Assembly (NCBI RefSeq): GCF_913777145.1
Contig: NZ_CAJYPS010000025.1
Location: 1-64,000 of the forward strand
Origin: an uncultured Roseateles sp.
GTDB lineage: Bacteria; Pseudomonadota; Gammaproteobacteria; Burkholderiales; Burkholderiaceae_C
DNA length: 64,000 nt
Direction of reading: 5' to 3'
Positions 1 to 9,132 of the stretch are shown here, piece after piece (within the stretch, counting starts at the first letter, position 1; each line of letters begins with the position of its first letter). The notes below the pieces were generated by a model. The model was not told where the DNA came from. It saw nothing but the letters and a program-made list of their open reading frames with translations, and searched no databases. The translations under genes and the position numbers were made by a program.

Positions 1-292
1 AAGCAATTTTGAAAAGATTTTTAATCAACTCAAACTGCTTGGCGATCAATCTCGCCGGCCAGATCAATTACTCAACCCAGCCCCTCCACCAAACTCTCCG
101 CGCCGCCAGAACTCTTCAGCTCCGAACCGCGCTTTGTGATCAGCGAAGCCCGTAACTATAGCGCAACTAACCGAAAGCGCAAGCCCCTTCTGCGACTTTT
201 TGCGCTGCGGCCTCTGACCTGCTCAGACGGGCGCGGCTTGCCCTCGCCCGCGCACCCAAGCATTCGGATGCGACGGGGCTACGGGGTCTCTC
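1..292. other. Non-coding or gene-end stretch at window start
   Basis: No complete gene is evident here. The first 30 or so bases are clearly AT-rich against an otherwise GC-rich window. Plus frame 2 is open from the left edge to a TGA at 137-139 and could be the C-terminal end of a gene lying outside the window, but plus frame 3 is also open over nearly the same span and the codon use lacks the G/C-ending preference of the neighbours, so I do not call a CDS. A promoter-like pair on the minus strand lies at 155-182. The rest, up to the stop of the gene ending at 293, shows nothing recognisable. Confidence 0.4.
155..182 (-). promoter_or_regulatory. Candidate sigma-70 promoter reading out of the window
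   Basis: On the minus strand TTGCGC (182-177) and TATAGT (160-155) are separated by 16 bases, a good match to a housekeeping promoter. It would transcribe toward position 1, so its target lies mostly or wholly outside the window. Judged only from sequence resemblance. Confidence 0.4.
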
Positions 293-1996
293 TCAGCTCA
301 CTCCCGCCTGCTGCTCAAGCAGCCAGCTCGACAGCGCCTTGGCGCCGTCCTGCGCCTCGCGGGCACGACGGTGCTGGCGCTCTCGGAAGCGGCGGAACTC
401 CGCTTCGGAGGATTTCAGCAGGGCCAGGCGATCCATCAACTCTGGCAGGCCATGCCGGGGGACAACCCGCTCATCGACGATGCTCCATTCAGACCAGCCC
501 AACGGCCGAACTTCCGCCTGCATCACGGCCAGGCCTTGCTGCACCAGATCCTGCAGACCCGAAGTGGGCATGTCGTAGCCCACACAACAATCGCAGCTGC
601 GCGCAAAGTCCAGCAGGCTGCCCTGGGCCAGCTGCATCAGCTCGTCCATGTCCAGCCCCAGGCGCTCCACCAGCAGCGCCACAGGCGTCTCCGCCATGCG
701 CACCCTCAGCTTGAGCACCACGCCCGCCTGCCTTGACCAGTCACGCAGTTCACGCAACCCCTCCACATAGCGCTCGAAATGCACACAGCACATGCCGTTG
801 CTGCTGATGCCGTTGAGCACCACGCCCAGCGTCCTCAGAGGCCCGGGGGCCTGCGACTCGGGCTCAGGCTCGGGATAAGCCAGCAGGCCGGCAGGCAAGG
901 CTTGTCCGGCGATGTCCAGGCTGGGGCCGTCCTGCAAGCCGTGATGCAGGCATAGCGGCCGGGTTGCCGCCAGCTTCAGGGTCTGGTTGTGCACGCGGGA
1001 GTGCGGCACAACCGTCAACGCAGCCCCGCTCTGCAACGCAAAGCTGGTCAGGGCACCATGCATCGTGGCGTCGTGATTGGAGATCAGCAGCTGACGAGGG
1101 CAACGCTGGCGGAAGTGCTGTTCCAGCCAGACGTAGAGCAGCGCCTGCGCCTCCAGCGCCTCCCAGAGCGCCTGAACCTGCAGCTCCAGGAAGCGTGCTT
1201 GTTGAATATGGGGGTGGAGGTGGGCTGCCAGCACGGCGCGCAAGCCAGGCTCCAGTGCCTGCACGCGCGCCAGCTGGTGCGCCTCCAGCAGTTCCCGCAC
1301 GCCAGTCAGCGGCACCAGCCCACTGGCGGGCAGACCCGGCAGCGGCTCGTCGTAGACCTGCGCCGTCAGCACCCCGGCCCTGAGCCCGCTGGCCTGGATC
1401 TCCGCAGCAAAGTGGGCCGCGTCATAACGGCAGGTGGGCAGGTGCACCAGCAGCTCGGTGTCGGGCGCGATCTGGCGCAGGTCGGGCAGCTGATAGGCAT
1501 CCATGCCCGGGCAGTCGTAGCCATAGGCACCGAAGGGCACGCCGCGCTCACGCAGCTGATTCAGCAGCTGCAGACCCGGGGCGAAGGAATGCGTGCCATA
1601 GGTATGGGCTTGTTGGGGCAACAGCACGTGCCAGTGCGCATGGGTGTGCTGCGCCAGGATATCGGCCCAGATGCGACGGTAGCCGTGCAGCGTGAGAAAA
1701 AGCTGCGAGATGCGATGGCCGCTCCAGCATCCCTCCACCGCCTTGGGCGCGAGGGCCACCAACTGTGCGCCGAGATCACGGCACAGCGCCTGCGTCGACT
1801 GCTGAGCCTCGCGATAGGCCAACCGGGAGATATCGGCAGCGGAGCGGGTGTGCACCAGCGGATCCACCACGCCCGCGGCGAGCGCACGCCCGTGCAGCGC
1901 CGGATCGGCCAGAAAGACCCGGGCACCGCGCTGGGCGGCAAGACCTTGTGCGACGGGCAGGTCGAAGCGATGCAGGGCCGTGACGACTTCGCTCAC
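293..1996 (-). CDS. Unrecognised 567-residue protein, possible glycosyltransferase
   Basis: I do not recognise the family. The protein has no signal peptide or membrane segment, so it should be cytosolic. It is rich in His, Leu, Ala and Gln. The C-terminal half (about residues 330-500) has features that recall GT-B glycosyltransferases acting on surface polysaccharides: a VPHSR motif near residue 345 and, about 120 residues later, a YDMPTSGLQDLVQQG stretch placed like the donor-sugar loop that precedes a 'G.PV'-type segment. A Cys-rich patch (CDCC) sits just before this loop. It lies 40 bases downstream of the TolC-like gene in the same direction and is probably the last gene of the secretion operon visible here. 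Together with the SPINDLY-type transferase at the other end of the cluster, this suggests a role in glycan modification of the exported substrate. That is inference from position and weak motif resemblance. Confidence 0.6.
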   Translation of the reverse strand: MSEVVTALHRFDLPVAQGLAAQRGARVFLADPALHGRALAAGVVDPLVHTRSAADISRLAYREAQQSTQALCRDLGAQLVALAPKAVEGCWSGHRISQLFLTLHGYRRIWADILAQHTHAHWHVLLPQQAHTYGTHSFAPGLQLLNQLRERGVPFGAYGYDCPGMDAYQLPDLRQIAPDTELLVHLPTCRYDAAHFAAEIQASGLRAGVLTAQVYDEPLPGLPASGLVPLTGVRELLEAHQLARVQALEPGLRAVLAAHLHPHIQQARFLELQVQALWEALEAQALLYVWLEQHFRQRCPRQLLISNHDATMHGALTSFALQSGAALTVVPHSRVHNQTLKLAATRPLCLHHGLQDGPSLDIAGQALPAGLLAYPEPEPESQAPGPLRTLGVVLNGISSNGMCCVHFERYVEGLRELRDWSRQAGVVLKLRVRMAETPVALLVERLGLDMDELMQLAQGSLLDFARSCDCCVGYDMPTSGLQDLVQQGLAVMQAEVRPLGWSEWSIVDERVVPRHGLPELMDRLALLKSSEAEFRRFRERQHRRAREAQDGAKALSSWLLEQQAGVS

Positions 1997-2036
1997 GCGG
2001 ACTCCACGCGGGATCAGGAAACAGGGGGAGGACGGC

Positions 2037-3389
2037 TCAGCGCAGCGCGTTCATCACGCCCGGGCCCAGGGACCAGAGCAGGGCCAGCGACTGCTGGGCC
2101 TCGAACAGCGTGCTCAGATGAGCCACACGCAGGGAATAGTAGTCGGACTCGGCACCCATCACGTCGAACAGCGAGCGGCGCCCCATCTGCTGCCACTGCA
2201 CCAGGGTCGCGGCGCGCAGGCGTTCGCTGTTGCGCAGGATGTCCACGATGCGCCGTGAGCGGTCCAGCGCCGCCTGGGCGCTGGTGTAGAGATCGCTCAT
2301 CTGGTAGGTCTTGGTCGTGACCGCATCCCGCACCTGCATCTCGGCGGCTTCGGCACGCTGCACGGCCGCACGCTCGGCGGATTTCTGGCCTGGCTGCAGG
2401 ATGGGCACGCTGACGCTGACGCCGGCACTCCATTCGCCCACCTTGGAGCCGGCGGTGGTCGTGGTCGCAGTACCGGACACCGCCAGGCTCACCTGCGGCT
2501 TGCCCTGGGCCGACACACCGTCTGCATAGCTGCGCTGCGCACGCGAATTGGCCTGCAGCGACTGCACGTCGGCCGCCTGGGCGGCCATCTGCTTGAGGCT
2601 GTCCAGGTCGGGCAGCTGGGTCAGCACGTTGGCATAGCTGGCCGACGGCGGCAGCTGGTCGCCCACCAGGCGCTTGAGCTTGAACTCGGTGGAGCGCAGC
2701 GAGCTGAGCGTCTGGTCCATGGACAGCTCGGCAGTCATCTGGCTCTTCTGTGCCTGGATCAGCTCGCTGGCCCGACCCTTGTCCACCTTGACCACGCTCT
2801 CCAGTGCGTCCACCAGGCAGGCCATGCGCTTCATGTACTGGCGGTAGATCTGCGCCTGCAGCAGCAGGCGCCCGCGGTCCAGCGCGTAATTGACGACCTG
2901 CACCGCCAGCTGCTGTTCCGCATTGAACAGGCCCTGTCGTGACGCCTCGGCCAGCTGCGCGCGCCAGGCGCTGTTGTAGGCGATGCGACCACCATCCCAC
3001 AGCGAGGCGCTGGCTCCCAGCGTCAGCTGGGTCTGGAACTGCTTCTGGCGCAGGCCGGTGGTGCGCTGGCCGGCTTCGGCACCGGTCAGCGATGCGGTCA
3101 CCGTCGGCTGGCGCGCCTCGTCGGCGCTGACCCAGTCCTCGCGCGCCGCCTGCGCCAGCAGTGTGGCGGCACCGATCTGCTCGCTGCGCCGCATCGCGGT
3201 GTCCACCAGGGCCAGCAGCTGACCACGCGGGTCATCCGACGAGATGGAAAGGTCCTGCCCCTTGTCCTTGAGGGCCGGCGAGTCGTCGTCGTTGCAGCGC
3301 AATTGCGCCCAGGCCGGCGTGAGTGCGCCACAGGCGATCAGCACAGGCAGCAAGCGGAAGAAGCGGCGCATCGGTCGGAACTCGGTCAT
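2037..3389 (-). CDS. TolC family outer membrane channel of a type I secretion system
   Basis: Outer-membrane/periplasmic trimeric channel expected to dock with the HlyD-like adaptor and the ABC exporter encoded just upstream. The 450-residue product starts with a signal peptide (MRRFFRLLPVLIACGALTPAWA), followed by a long alpha-helical body with the two repeats typical of OEP/TolC proteins, rich in Ala and Gln. I prefer the ATG at 3389, which has an AGGTG ribosome-binding site about 10 bases upstream. A GTG at 3407 would add six residues, and an ATG at 3371 just before the signal peptide is also possible. It follows the adaptor gene after a 90-base gap. Length is normal for the family. Assignment to type I secretion rather than multidrug efflux rests on the neighbours. 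Confidence 0.88.
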   Translation of the reverse strand: MTEFRPMRRFFRLLPVLIACGALTPAWAQLRCNDDDSPALKDKGQDLSISSDDPRGQLLALVDTAMRRSEQIGAATLLAQAAREDWVSADEARQPTVTASLTGAEAGQRTTGLRQKQFQTQLTLGASASLWDGGRIAYNSAWRAQLAEASRQGLFNAEQQLAVQVVNYALDRGRLLLQAQIYRQYMKRMACLVDALESVVKVDKGRASELIQAQKSQMTAELSMDQTLSSLRSTEFKLKRLVGDQLPPSASYANVLTQLPDLDSLKQMAAQAADVQSLQANSRAQRSYADGVSAQGKPQVSLAVSGTATTTTAGSKVGEWSAGVSVSVPILQPGQKSAERAAVQRAEAAEMQVRDAVTTKTYQMSDLYTSAQAALDRSRRIVDILRNSERLRAATLVQWQQMGRRSLFDVMGAESDYYSLRVAHLSTLFEAQQSLALLWSLGPGVMNALR

Positions 3390-3479
3390 CGGCAGCACAC
3401 CTGCCACTAGACCATGCGGGTTGTTCCGGAGAACGCGGGAGTAGCGCCGCCCTCCCCCCTCAATTCCGGCGCCGCCGCC

Positions 3480-4682
3480 TCAGCGCTCCTTGAGTGCTTC
3501 CTTGCTCTTGAGCAGCGGCAGCAGCAGATAGCTCAGTACCGTGCGCTCGCCGGTCTTGATCTCCACGGTCGCACTCATGCCGGGGATCACCGGCAGCGGC
3601 TCGCCATTGCGCTTGAGGGTGTTGTTGTCGGTGCGCACCAGCGCGCGGTAGTAGCGCGAGTCGCCGGTGGGCGTGATCTTCTCGTTGTCACCCAGCGTGT
3701 CGGCACTGACGGTCTCGATCCGGCCCTCCAGGCCGCCGTTGACGTTGTAGTCGTAGCCCGCGATCTTCACGATGGCGCGCTGGCCGATCTGCACGAAACC
3801 CACATCGGTCGGCGGCACGCGGGCCTCGATCAGGATGGTGGCGTCGATGGGGATGATCTCCATGATGGGCTGGCCCCCACCCACCACGCCCCCCTGGGTG
3901 GTGATGCGGATGTTCTTCACGATGCCGTGCACCGGCGAGCGCAGCACCGTGCGCTTCATCGCGTCCTGGCGCACCACCTGCTGCTCTTCCAGCGCGCTGA
4001 GGTCGCTCTCCTGGCGCGTCAGTTCCTGGCTGGCTTCCTGGCGGAAGCGACTCACGCGCTCCTGGCGCTGCTGGCGCATCTCGTTGATCTGGCGGTTCAG
4101 CCGCATCACCTCGACCTCGGACATCAGGCCCTTGGCCGACAGGTCCTGCGCGACCTTCATCTCCTTGCCCAGCAGGCCGATGCTGCGATCCAGGCTGGAC
4201 ACCGCCTCATCCAGCAGGCGCTGGCGGGCCTCGTAGGCCTGGCGCTCCAGCGCCACAGGCTCGGCCTTGGGGTCGATATCGTTCGGAATCTCGAAGCGGC
4301 CGCCATAGGCCTCGGCGCGCAGACGGGCCACGGTCACACGCAGCGACAGGCGACGCAGCGCGCCTTCGTTCTCCTGCGCCTCGGCGCGGGTCGGGTCCAG
4401 CCGTGCCAGCTCTTGCCCCGCCTGCACCTCCTGGCCCTCGCGCACCTTGAGTTCGGCCAGGATGCCGCTGTCCAGGCTGGCGATCACCTGCTCACGGCCC
4501 TCGGGAATCACGCGGCCCTGCACGCGGCTGATCTGGTCCACATGGGCGAGCGCCGCCCAGGTGATCGCCACCACCAGCGCCGCCGCAAGCAGGTACAGCG
4601 CCCACATGGAACGCGGCAGCGGCTCGTCGGCCAGCGCCGAGGCCAGCGCGCTGGTGAACATCCCGTCCTTGTGACCGGCCAT
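3480..4682 (-). CDS. HlyD family type I secretion periplasmic adaptor
   Basis: Membrane fusion protein linking the inner-membrane ABC exporter to the TolC-like channel. The 400-residue product has a short cytoplasmic N-terminus, one membrane anchor at about residues 26-48, a biotinyl-lipoyl-like half motif (GRVIPEGREQVIASLDSG, about residues 56-73), a long coiled-coil hairpin around residues 95-245, and a C-terminal beta-barrel with the HlyD-typical GMSATVEIKTGERTVLSYLL segment near residue 365. Length and order match HlyD/LapC-type adaptors. It sits 32 bases downstream of the ABC transporter gene, consistent with one transcript. Confidence 0.92.
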   Translation of the reverse strand: MAGHKDGMFTSALASALADEPLPRSMWALYLLAAALVVAITWAALAHVDQISRVQGRVIPEGREQVIASLDSGILAELKVREGQEVQAGQELARLDPTRAEAQENEGALRRLSLRVTVARLRAEAYGGRFEIPNDIDPKAEPVALERQAYEARQRLLDEAVSSLDRSIGLLGKEMKVAQDLSAKGLMSEVEVMRLNRQINEMRQQRQERVSRFRQEASQELTRQESDLSALEEQQVVRQDAMKRTVLRSPVHGIVKNIRITTQGGVVGGGQPIMEIIPIDATILIEARVPPTDVGFVQIGQRAIVKIAGYDYNVNGGLEGRIETVSADTLGDNEKITPTGDSRYYRALVRTDNNTLKRNGEPLPVIPGMSATVEIKTGERTVLSYLLLPLLKSKEALKER

Positions 4683-4714
4683 GCGTCAGGCCCCCGCCAT
4701 CACGCGCATGAGGC

Positions 4715-7072
4715 TCAGACCGAGGCCTTGCGCTGCACCGGCTGCGCGCTCGGGTGCATGTGGACCTGGGTGCCGTCGGCATCGCGGCCGGGCTGAACCG
4801 CGGCCGGGCGCACGCCCGACAGCGTCGCCAGCACCTTGTCGCGCGGGCCATCCAGCACCACCTTGCCGCTGTCCATCACGACGACTCGCGTGACCAGCTC
4901 CAGCACCGCCGGCCGGTGCGTCACTGCCACCAGCGTGACGCCCTGGGACGCCTGCTTGAGCTGCCGCAGAAAGCTCATCTCGGACTGCGCATCCATGGAA
5001 CTGGTGGGCTCGTCCATCAGCAGGATCTTGGGCCGGCTGACCAGCGCGCGCGCCAGCGCCACCAGCTGCCGCTGGCCGCCGGACAGCATGCCGCCCATCT
5101 CACCCACCGGCAGATCCCAGCCCAGCGGATGACCGGCGACCACGCGGTCCAGCCCCGTCAGCTGCGCCACCTCCACCAGGCGCGCCGCGTCCACGTCGCC
5201 GCGGCCCATCACCACGTTGTCGCGCAGCGTGCCGTGGAACAGGCGGGGCTCCTGCGACACGAAGCCCACATGCGAGCGGTATTCGGCCGGGTCCACCTGG
5301 CGCAGGTCTATGCCTTCCACCTCCACCATGCCCTCGGTGGGCTGGTAGAGGCCGCCCAGCAGGCGCAGCACCGTGGACTTGCCGCTGCCTATGCGCCCCA
5401 GCACCGCGATGCGCTCGCCCGCCTCGATGCGCAGCGACACATTGCTCAACACCTTGGGCGCGCTTTGGCCGGGCTGGCTGGGCGGGTAGCTGAAGGCCAC
5501 GTCCCGCAGGCCCACGCGGCCGCTCACCTGGGTCAGCGGCACATAGTTCTGCCCCTGATCGCGCTCGGTGGGCTTTTCCATCAGGCGGTCCAGGCTCTGC
5601 AGCGCGGCGCGGGCCGCCTGGTAGCGCGTGACCAGGCTCACCAGCCCGCTCAGCGGCGCCAGCGCCCGGGTGGAGAACATGATGGCGCCGATGAGCGAGC
5701 CCTGCGTCAGGTGCCCGTCGCGTATCAGGTAGACCCCCACCAGCAGCATGGCCAGCGTGTTGATCTGGTACATGGAATGCGTGAGGTGGCTGATCAGGCC
5801 GTGCATGCTGCGCGTGCGGTGACCGGACTCGGCCGCCACCGCGTTGCTGACCTCGTAGCGATGCTGGAACTGCGGCGCCGCACCCGAGGTCTTCACGTCC
5901 TCCAGCCCCTCCAGCGCCTCCACCAGGTTGCCCTGCAGCTCGGCATGCTCGGCCATGCCGGTACGCACCGCGCGCCGCACCAGGGACTGCAGCACCAGGA
6001 TGCTGACCAGCATCAGCGGCACGATCAGCGTGATCACCCAGCCCAGCTGGCCGCCCACGATGAAGACCATGGCGACAAAGACCGCCACGAAGGGCAGATC
6101 GCTGAGCACCGACATGGAGGCCGACGCGAAGAAGTCGCGCACCGTCTCCACCTGGCCCATGTAGTGCGCGCAGGAGCCCGCCGACGCCGGCTTGTGCTCC
6201 ATGCGTATCGACAGGATGTGGCGGAACAGCTTGGCGCCGATGATGAGGTCGGCCTTGCGCCCGGCCATGTCGATGAGATCGGCACGCAAATGCTTGGCAA
6301 ACAGGTCGAACAGCACCGCCAGCACGCCGCCTATGACCAGCGTCCACAGCGTGGCCAGCGCGTCCTGGTGCGGGATGACCTTGTCGTAGATGACCGCGGT
6401 CACCATGCCGGTGGCCAGCATCAGCACATTGCTGATCAGCGCCGCCAGCATCGCGCCCCGGTAATAGGGCATGAAGCGCTTGAGCGTGCCCCACAGCCAG
6501 TGGTCGGTGCTGTCCAGGTCGATCAGGTGGTGGTGGGCACGCGTGTGGGAGCGCGGCGCCTCGCGCGGGCTGATCAGCAGGCACACGCCGCTGAACTCGC
6601 CCTCCAGCTCGGCCAGCGAGGCCTCGCAGAGCTTGGCATCGCTGCCGGGGAAAACCACCTCGTAGCGCTCGCCCTCCAGTGCACGCACCAGCACGCAGGC
6701 GTCGCCGCCGTTGAGCAGCAGCACCGCGGGCAGCATCATGGGCTTGAGCTGCTGCAGCGAGCGGCGCTGCATCGCGGCCTCGTAGCCGGCCTCGCGCATC
6801 AGGCGCACCGCCTGCTCGGGCGTCAGCGCACCGTCGGCCGCGCCGTTGGCGCGCAGCGATGCGGCCGAGCGCGGGCGGCCATGGTGCTGGGTCAGCCACA
6901 CCAGCGCCTGCATCAGCGGATCGACCAGGTCCGACGCCAGTTCGGCCGCCACCTGGGCCGTGGCCTGGGCCAGCGGATCCTGCGTGGGTGTCTCGGCCAG
7001 GCGCAGGCCGCCCCGACCCGAGCCGGCGCCCGGCGGGTCGAAGAAATCATCGCGGCGGGGCGGCTGCGGCAC
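4715..7072 (-). CDS. Type I secretion ABC transporter with C39-like domain (LssB/HlyB type)
   Basis: Inner-membrane exporter that should power secretion of a C-terminally signalled substrate. The first 30 residues are Pro/Gly rich. Residues about 45-190 form a peptidase C39-like domain without an obvious catalytic Cys in its N-terminal helix (the helix reads LVDPLMQALVWLTQHHG), as in HlyB and LssB, which bind but do not cleave their substrate. Five to six membrane helices follow (about 200-500), then the nucleotide-binding domain: Walker A GRIGSGKST near 558, signature LSGGQRQ near 660, Walker B ILLMDEPTSSMD near 680, and the switch His in VTHR. The C-terminal tail after the ABC domain is short and unusual (ending QPVQRKASV). 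Neighbours encode the adaptor and outer-membrane channel downstream and a SPINDLY-type transferase upstream. The substrate gene is not in the window. Confidence 0.93.
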   Translation of the reverse strand: MPQPPRRDDFFDPPGAGSGRGGLRLAETPTQDPLAQATAQVAAELASDLVDPLMQALVWLTQHHGRPRSAASLRANGAADGALTPEQAVRLMREAGYEAAMQRRSLQQLKPMMLPAVLLLNGGDACVLVRALEGERYEVVFPGSDAKLCEASLAELEGEFSGVCLLISPREAPRSHTRAHHHLIDLDSTDHWLWGTLKRFMPYYRGAMLAALISNVLMLATGMVTAVIYDKVIPHQDALATLWTLVIGGVLAVLFDLFAKHLRADLIDMAGRKADLIIGAKLFRHILSIRMEHKPASAGSCAHYMGQVETVRDFFASASMSVLSDLPFVAVFVAMVFIVGGQLGWVITLIVPLMLVSILVLQSLVRRAVRTGMAEHAELQGNLVEALEGLEDVKTSGAAPQFQHRYEVSNAVAAESGHRTRSMHGLISHLTHSMYQINTLAMLLVGVYLIRDGHLTQGSLIGAIMFSTRALAPLSGLVSLVTRYQAARAALQSLDRLMEKPTERDQGQNYVPLTQVSGRVGLRDVAFSYPPSQPGQSAPKVLSNVSLRIEAGERIAVLGRIGSGKSTVLRLLGGLYQPTEGMVEVEGIDLRQVDPAEYRSHVGFVSQEPRLFHGTLRDNVVMGRGDVDAARLVEVAQLTGLDRVVAGHPLGWDLPVGEMGGMLSGGQRQLVALARALVSRPKILLMDEPTSSMDAQSEMSFLRQLKQASQGVTLVAVTHRPAVLELVTRVVVMDSGKVVLDGPRDKVLATLSGVRPAAVQPGRDADGTQVHMHPSAQPVQRKASV

Positions 7073-7094
7073 CTAGATCACTCCTGAAGCGGCC

Positions 7095-8975
7095 TCAGGC
7101 CGCAGGCGCCTGCGCACGTCGTGCCAGCGCCATCTGCTCGAACTGCTGTTCCATGTCGCGCACCAGCGCCTCCATGTCGAACAGCGGGGAGGTCCGGCCG
7201 AACTCGGCCAGATACCGTTTGTAGGATAGTGCGCGCGCGGGCTGGCGGCCGATCTGAATCGCCATGCGTTCGTACTCCTGCAGGGAATTTGTCGCCAATT
7301 CCGGCAATCCGACGGCATTCAGCAGGCTTCCCGCCATGCGCGAGATGTAGCTGCGGCCGCTGAGCGTGAGGATGGGCGTGCCCATCCAGAGGCAGTCGTT
7401 GGCGGTGGTGCCGGCGTTGAACGGAAAGGTGTCCAGCACCAGATCGGCGAGCTGAAAGCGCGCGAGATAGTCCGGCGGCGCGGCGCGCGGCGCGAAGAAC
7501 AGCCGCTCCGGCGCCACACCCATGCGGCGGGCATTGGCCAGCATGTTCTCGCGCGCCTTGTCGTTGTCCGCCAGCAGCCACAGCACCGAGCCCGGCACGG
7601 CCGCCAGGATGCGCATCCACGCATCGAACATCTGCTGCGTGTACTTGTGGTTGTTGTTGAACGAACAGAACACGAAGCCCTCGTCCGGCAGGCCCACCTG
7701 GGCGCGCGTGGGCTTGGCGCCCACCGGACGCTTGCGGTCGCTGGACTGGTAGCAGTGCTGCAGGTAGATGGGCCGCTCGGTGCAGTAGGGCAGGTATTCG
7801 GGCGGCATCACGTAGCGGTCCGCGATGATCCAGTCCACGCCCGGCAGCGCCGACGTGGCCGGCAGGCCCAGGTAGCCCACCTGGATGGGCGCCGGCCGGT
7901 AGGCCAGGATGTTGGGGCGGGCACCGCTGGTCAGGCCCTGCAGGTCCACCAGCACGTCGATGCCGGCCGCGGCGATCAGCTGCGCGGCCTCCTCGTCGCT
8001 GCGGCCCTGGATGGGGATCACATGGTCCATGCCGGCGCGTATGCGGGCGCGCTGCGCGCTGCCGTCCTCGCCGCTCCAGCAGAACGCGAACACCTCGAAA
8101 CGGCTGCGGTCATGCAGCTCGAAGATCTCGGGCGTCAGGAAGCCCACGGCATGCATGCGCAGGTCGCCCGACAGATAGCCTATGCGTATGCGCCCTTCCC
8201 GCTTCACGCGGGCATGCAGCGGCGGGCCCTTGTACTTCACCACCTTCTCGGCGACGAAGCGCTGCGCCACCATCAGCTGCAGCGCCGGGTCGTCGCTGTA
8301 GCTGAGCATGGCCAGCAGCGAGGTGTTGGTCAGCAACTGGTTGAGCGTGACCTCGCCCACGGGCTCGTAGATGGGCCAGGCACACTGCTTCTGGCGGATG
8401 TGCACATAGTGCTGCAGCACGTCGGGCTGCTCGGCCTGCAGCGTCAGCGCCTGGCGCATCAGCGCCTCGGACTCCGGAAAGCGTCGCTCCTGCTCCAGCA
8501 GCCGCGCCATGTTCTTCAGCGCATGCAGGCGCATGTCCAGCGGGTTAGCGCCCATCACCTCGGCCGTGGCGGGGCTGTCGACCACCGCCTGCCAGGCGCT
8601 CAGGGCCTCGTCCTTGCGCCCCAGATGCTCCAGCTGGTGCCCGAGGTTGACCTGGGCCTGCAGAAAGTCGGGCTTGAGCGCCAGCACCTCGCGGTAGACC
8701 TGCTCGGCCTCGTCGTAGCGCTTCAGCGAGGACAGCACCGTGCCCTGGTTGTACAGCGCGACCAGCCGCATAGCGCCGTCGTTGTGTTGCAGCCAGGCCC
8801 GGTAGAGCTCCACCGCCAGCGCCGCCTGGCCCTGGGTCTGCCACTGGCCGGCCACCGACATCAGGTCCTGCAACGACAGACTGCGGTCGCCGCAGCCCGC
8901 CATCAGGCGCTCCCACTCGGGCAGGAGGGCATCGGGGACACTCAGGGTCTGCATGCTCGGACTGGCGATGTCCAT
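7095..8975 (-). CDS. TPR-containing SPINDLY-type O-linked GlcNAc transferase
   Basis: Predicted cytosolic glycosyltransferase (GT41, OGT/SPINDLY type) that would add a sugar to Ser/Thr of protein targets. Residues about 38-200 hold TPR-like helical repeats (for example EAEQVYREVLALKPDFLQA). The catalytic region starts near 262 with RIRIGYLSGDLRMHAVGF, containing the conserved His, and continues through VDLQGLTSG, QVGYLGLPAT and FCSFNNNHKYTQ to the UDP-binding part, LDTFPFNAGTTANDCLWMGTPILTL. These are hallmarks of the family. I start it at the ATG at 8975 (626 residues); an ATG at 8954 is possible and neither has a strong ribosome-binding site. It ends 22 bases before the ABC exporter gene on the same strand, so it is probably in the secretion operon and may glycosylate the exported protein before export (inference). 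Confidence 0.88.
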   Translation of the reverse strand: MDIASPSMQTLSVPDALLPEWERLMAGCGDRSLSLQDLMSVAGQWQTQGQAALAVELYRAWLQHNDGAMRLVALYNQGTVLSSLKRYDEAEQVYREVLALKPDFLQAQVNLGHQLEHLGRKDEALSAWQAVVDSPATAEVMGANPLDMRLHALKNMARLLEQERRFPESEALMRQALTLQAEQPDVLQHYVHIRQKQCAWPIYEPVGEVTLNQLLTNTSLLAMLSYSDDPALQLMVAQRFVAEKVVKYKGPPLHARVKREGRIRIGYLSGDLRMHAVGFLTPEIFELHDRSRFEVFAFCWSGEDGSAQRARIRAGMDHVIPIQGRSDEEAAQLIAAAGIDVLVDLQGLTSGARPNILAYRPAPIQVGYLGLPATSALPGVDWIIADRYVMPPEYLPYCTERPIYLQHCYQSSDRKRPVGAKPTRAQVGLPDEGFVFCSFNNNHKYTQQMFDAWMRILAAVPGSVLWLLADNDKARENMLANARRMGVAPERLFFAPRAAPPDYLARFQLADLVLDTFPFNAGTTANDCLWMGTPILTLSGRSYISRMAGSLLNAVGLPELATNSLQEYERMAIQIGRQPARALSYKRYLAEFGRTSPLFDMEALVRDMEQQFEQMALARRAQAPAA

Positions 8976-9132
8976 GAGGATTCGGTCGGGTTGATCCGTG
9001 GCCGTGCCGCACCGCCCGCACGGTTGCACGGTCCGGGGCACTCTGGGCGCGATTGTGCAGCGCCCCGCCCGCGCCTATCCAAGCAATTGGGGGCCGGGCC
9101 GCACACTATTCGGCCCGCCGCCCCGGCTAGGC

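Noticed and set aside
2..139. C-terminal fragment of a plus-strand gene in frame 2
   Set aside because: Frame 3 is equally open and codon use does not match the neighbours; too short to support a CDS call.
4754..7087. Long plus-strand open frame (777 codons) antisense to the ABC exporter
   Set aside because: His/Gln/Arg-rich translation typical of the antisense shadow of a GC-rich gene; no domain is recognisable, and the minus-strand gene is intact.
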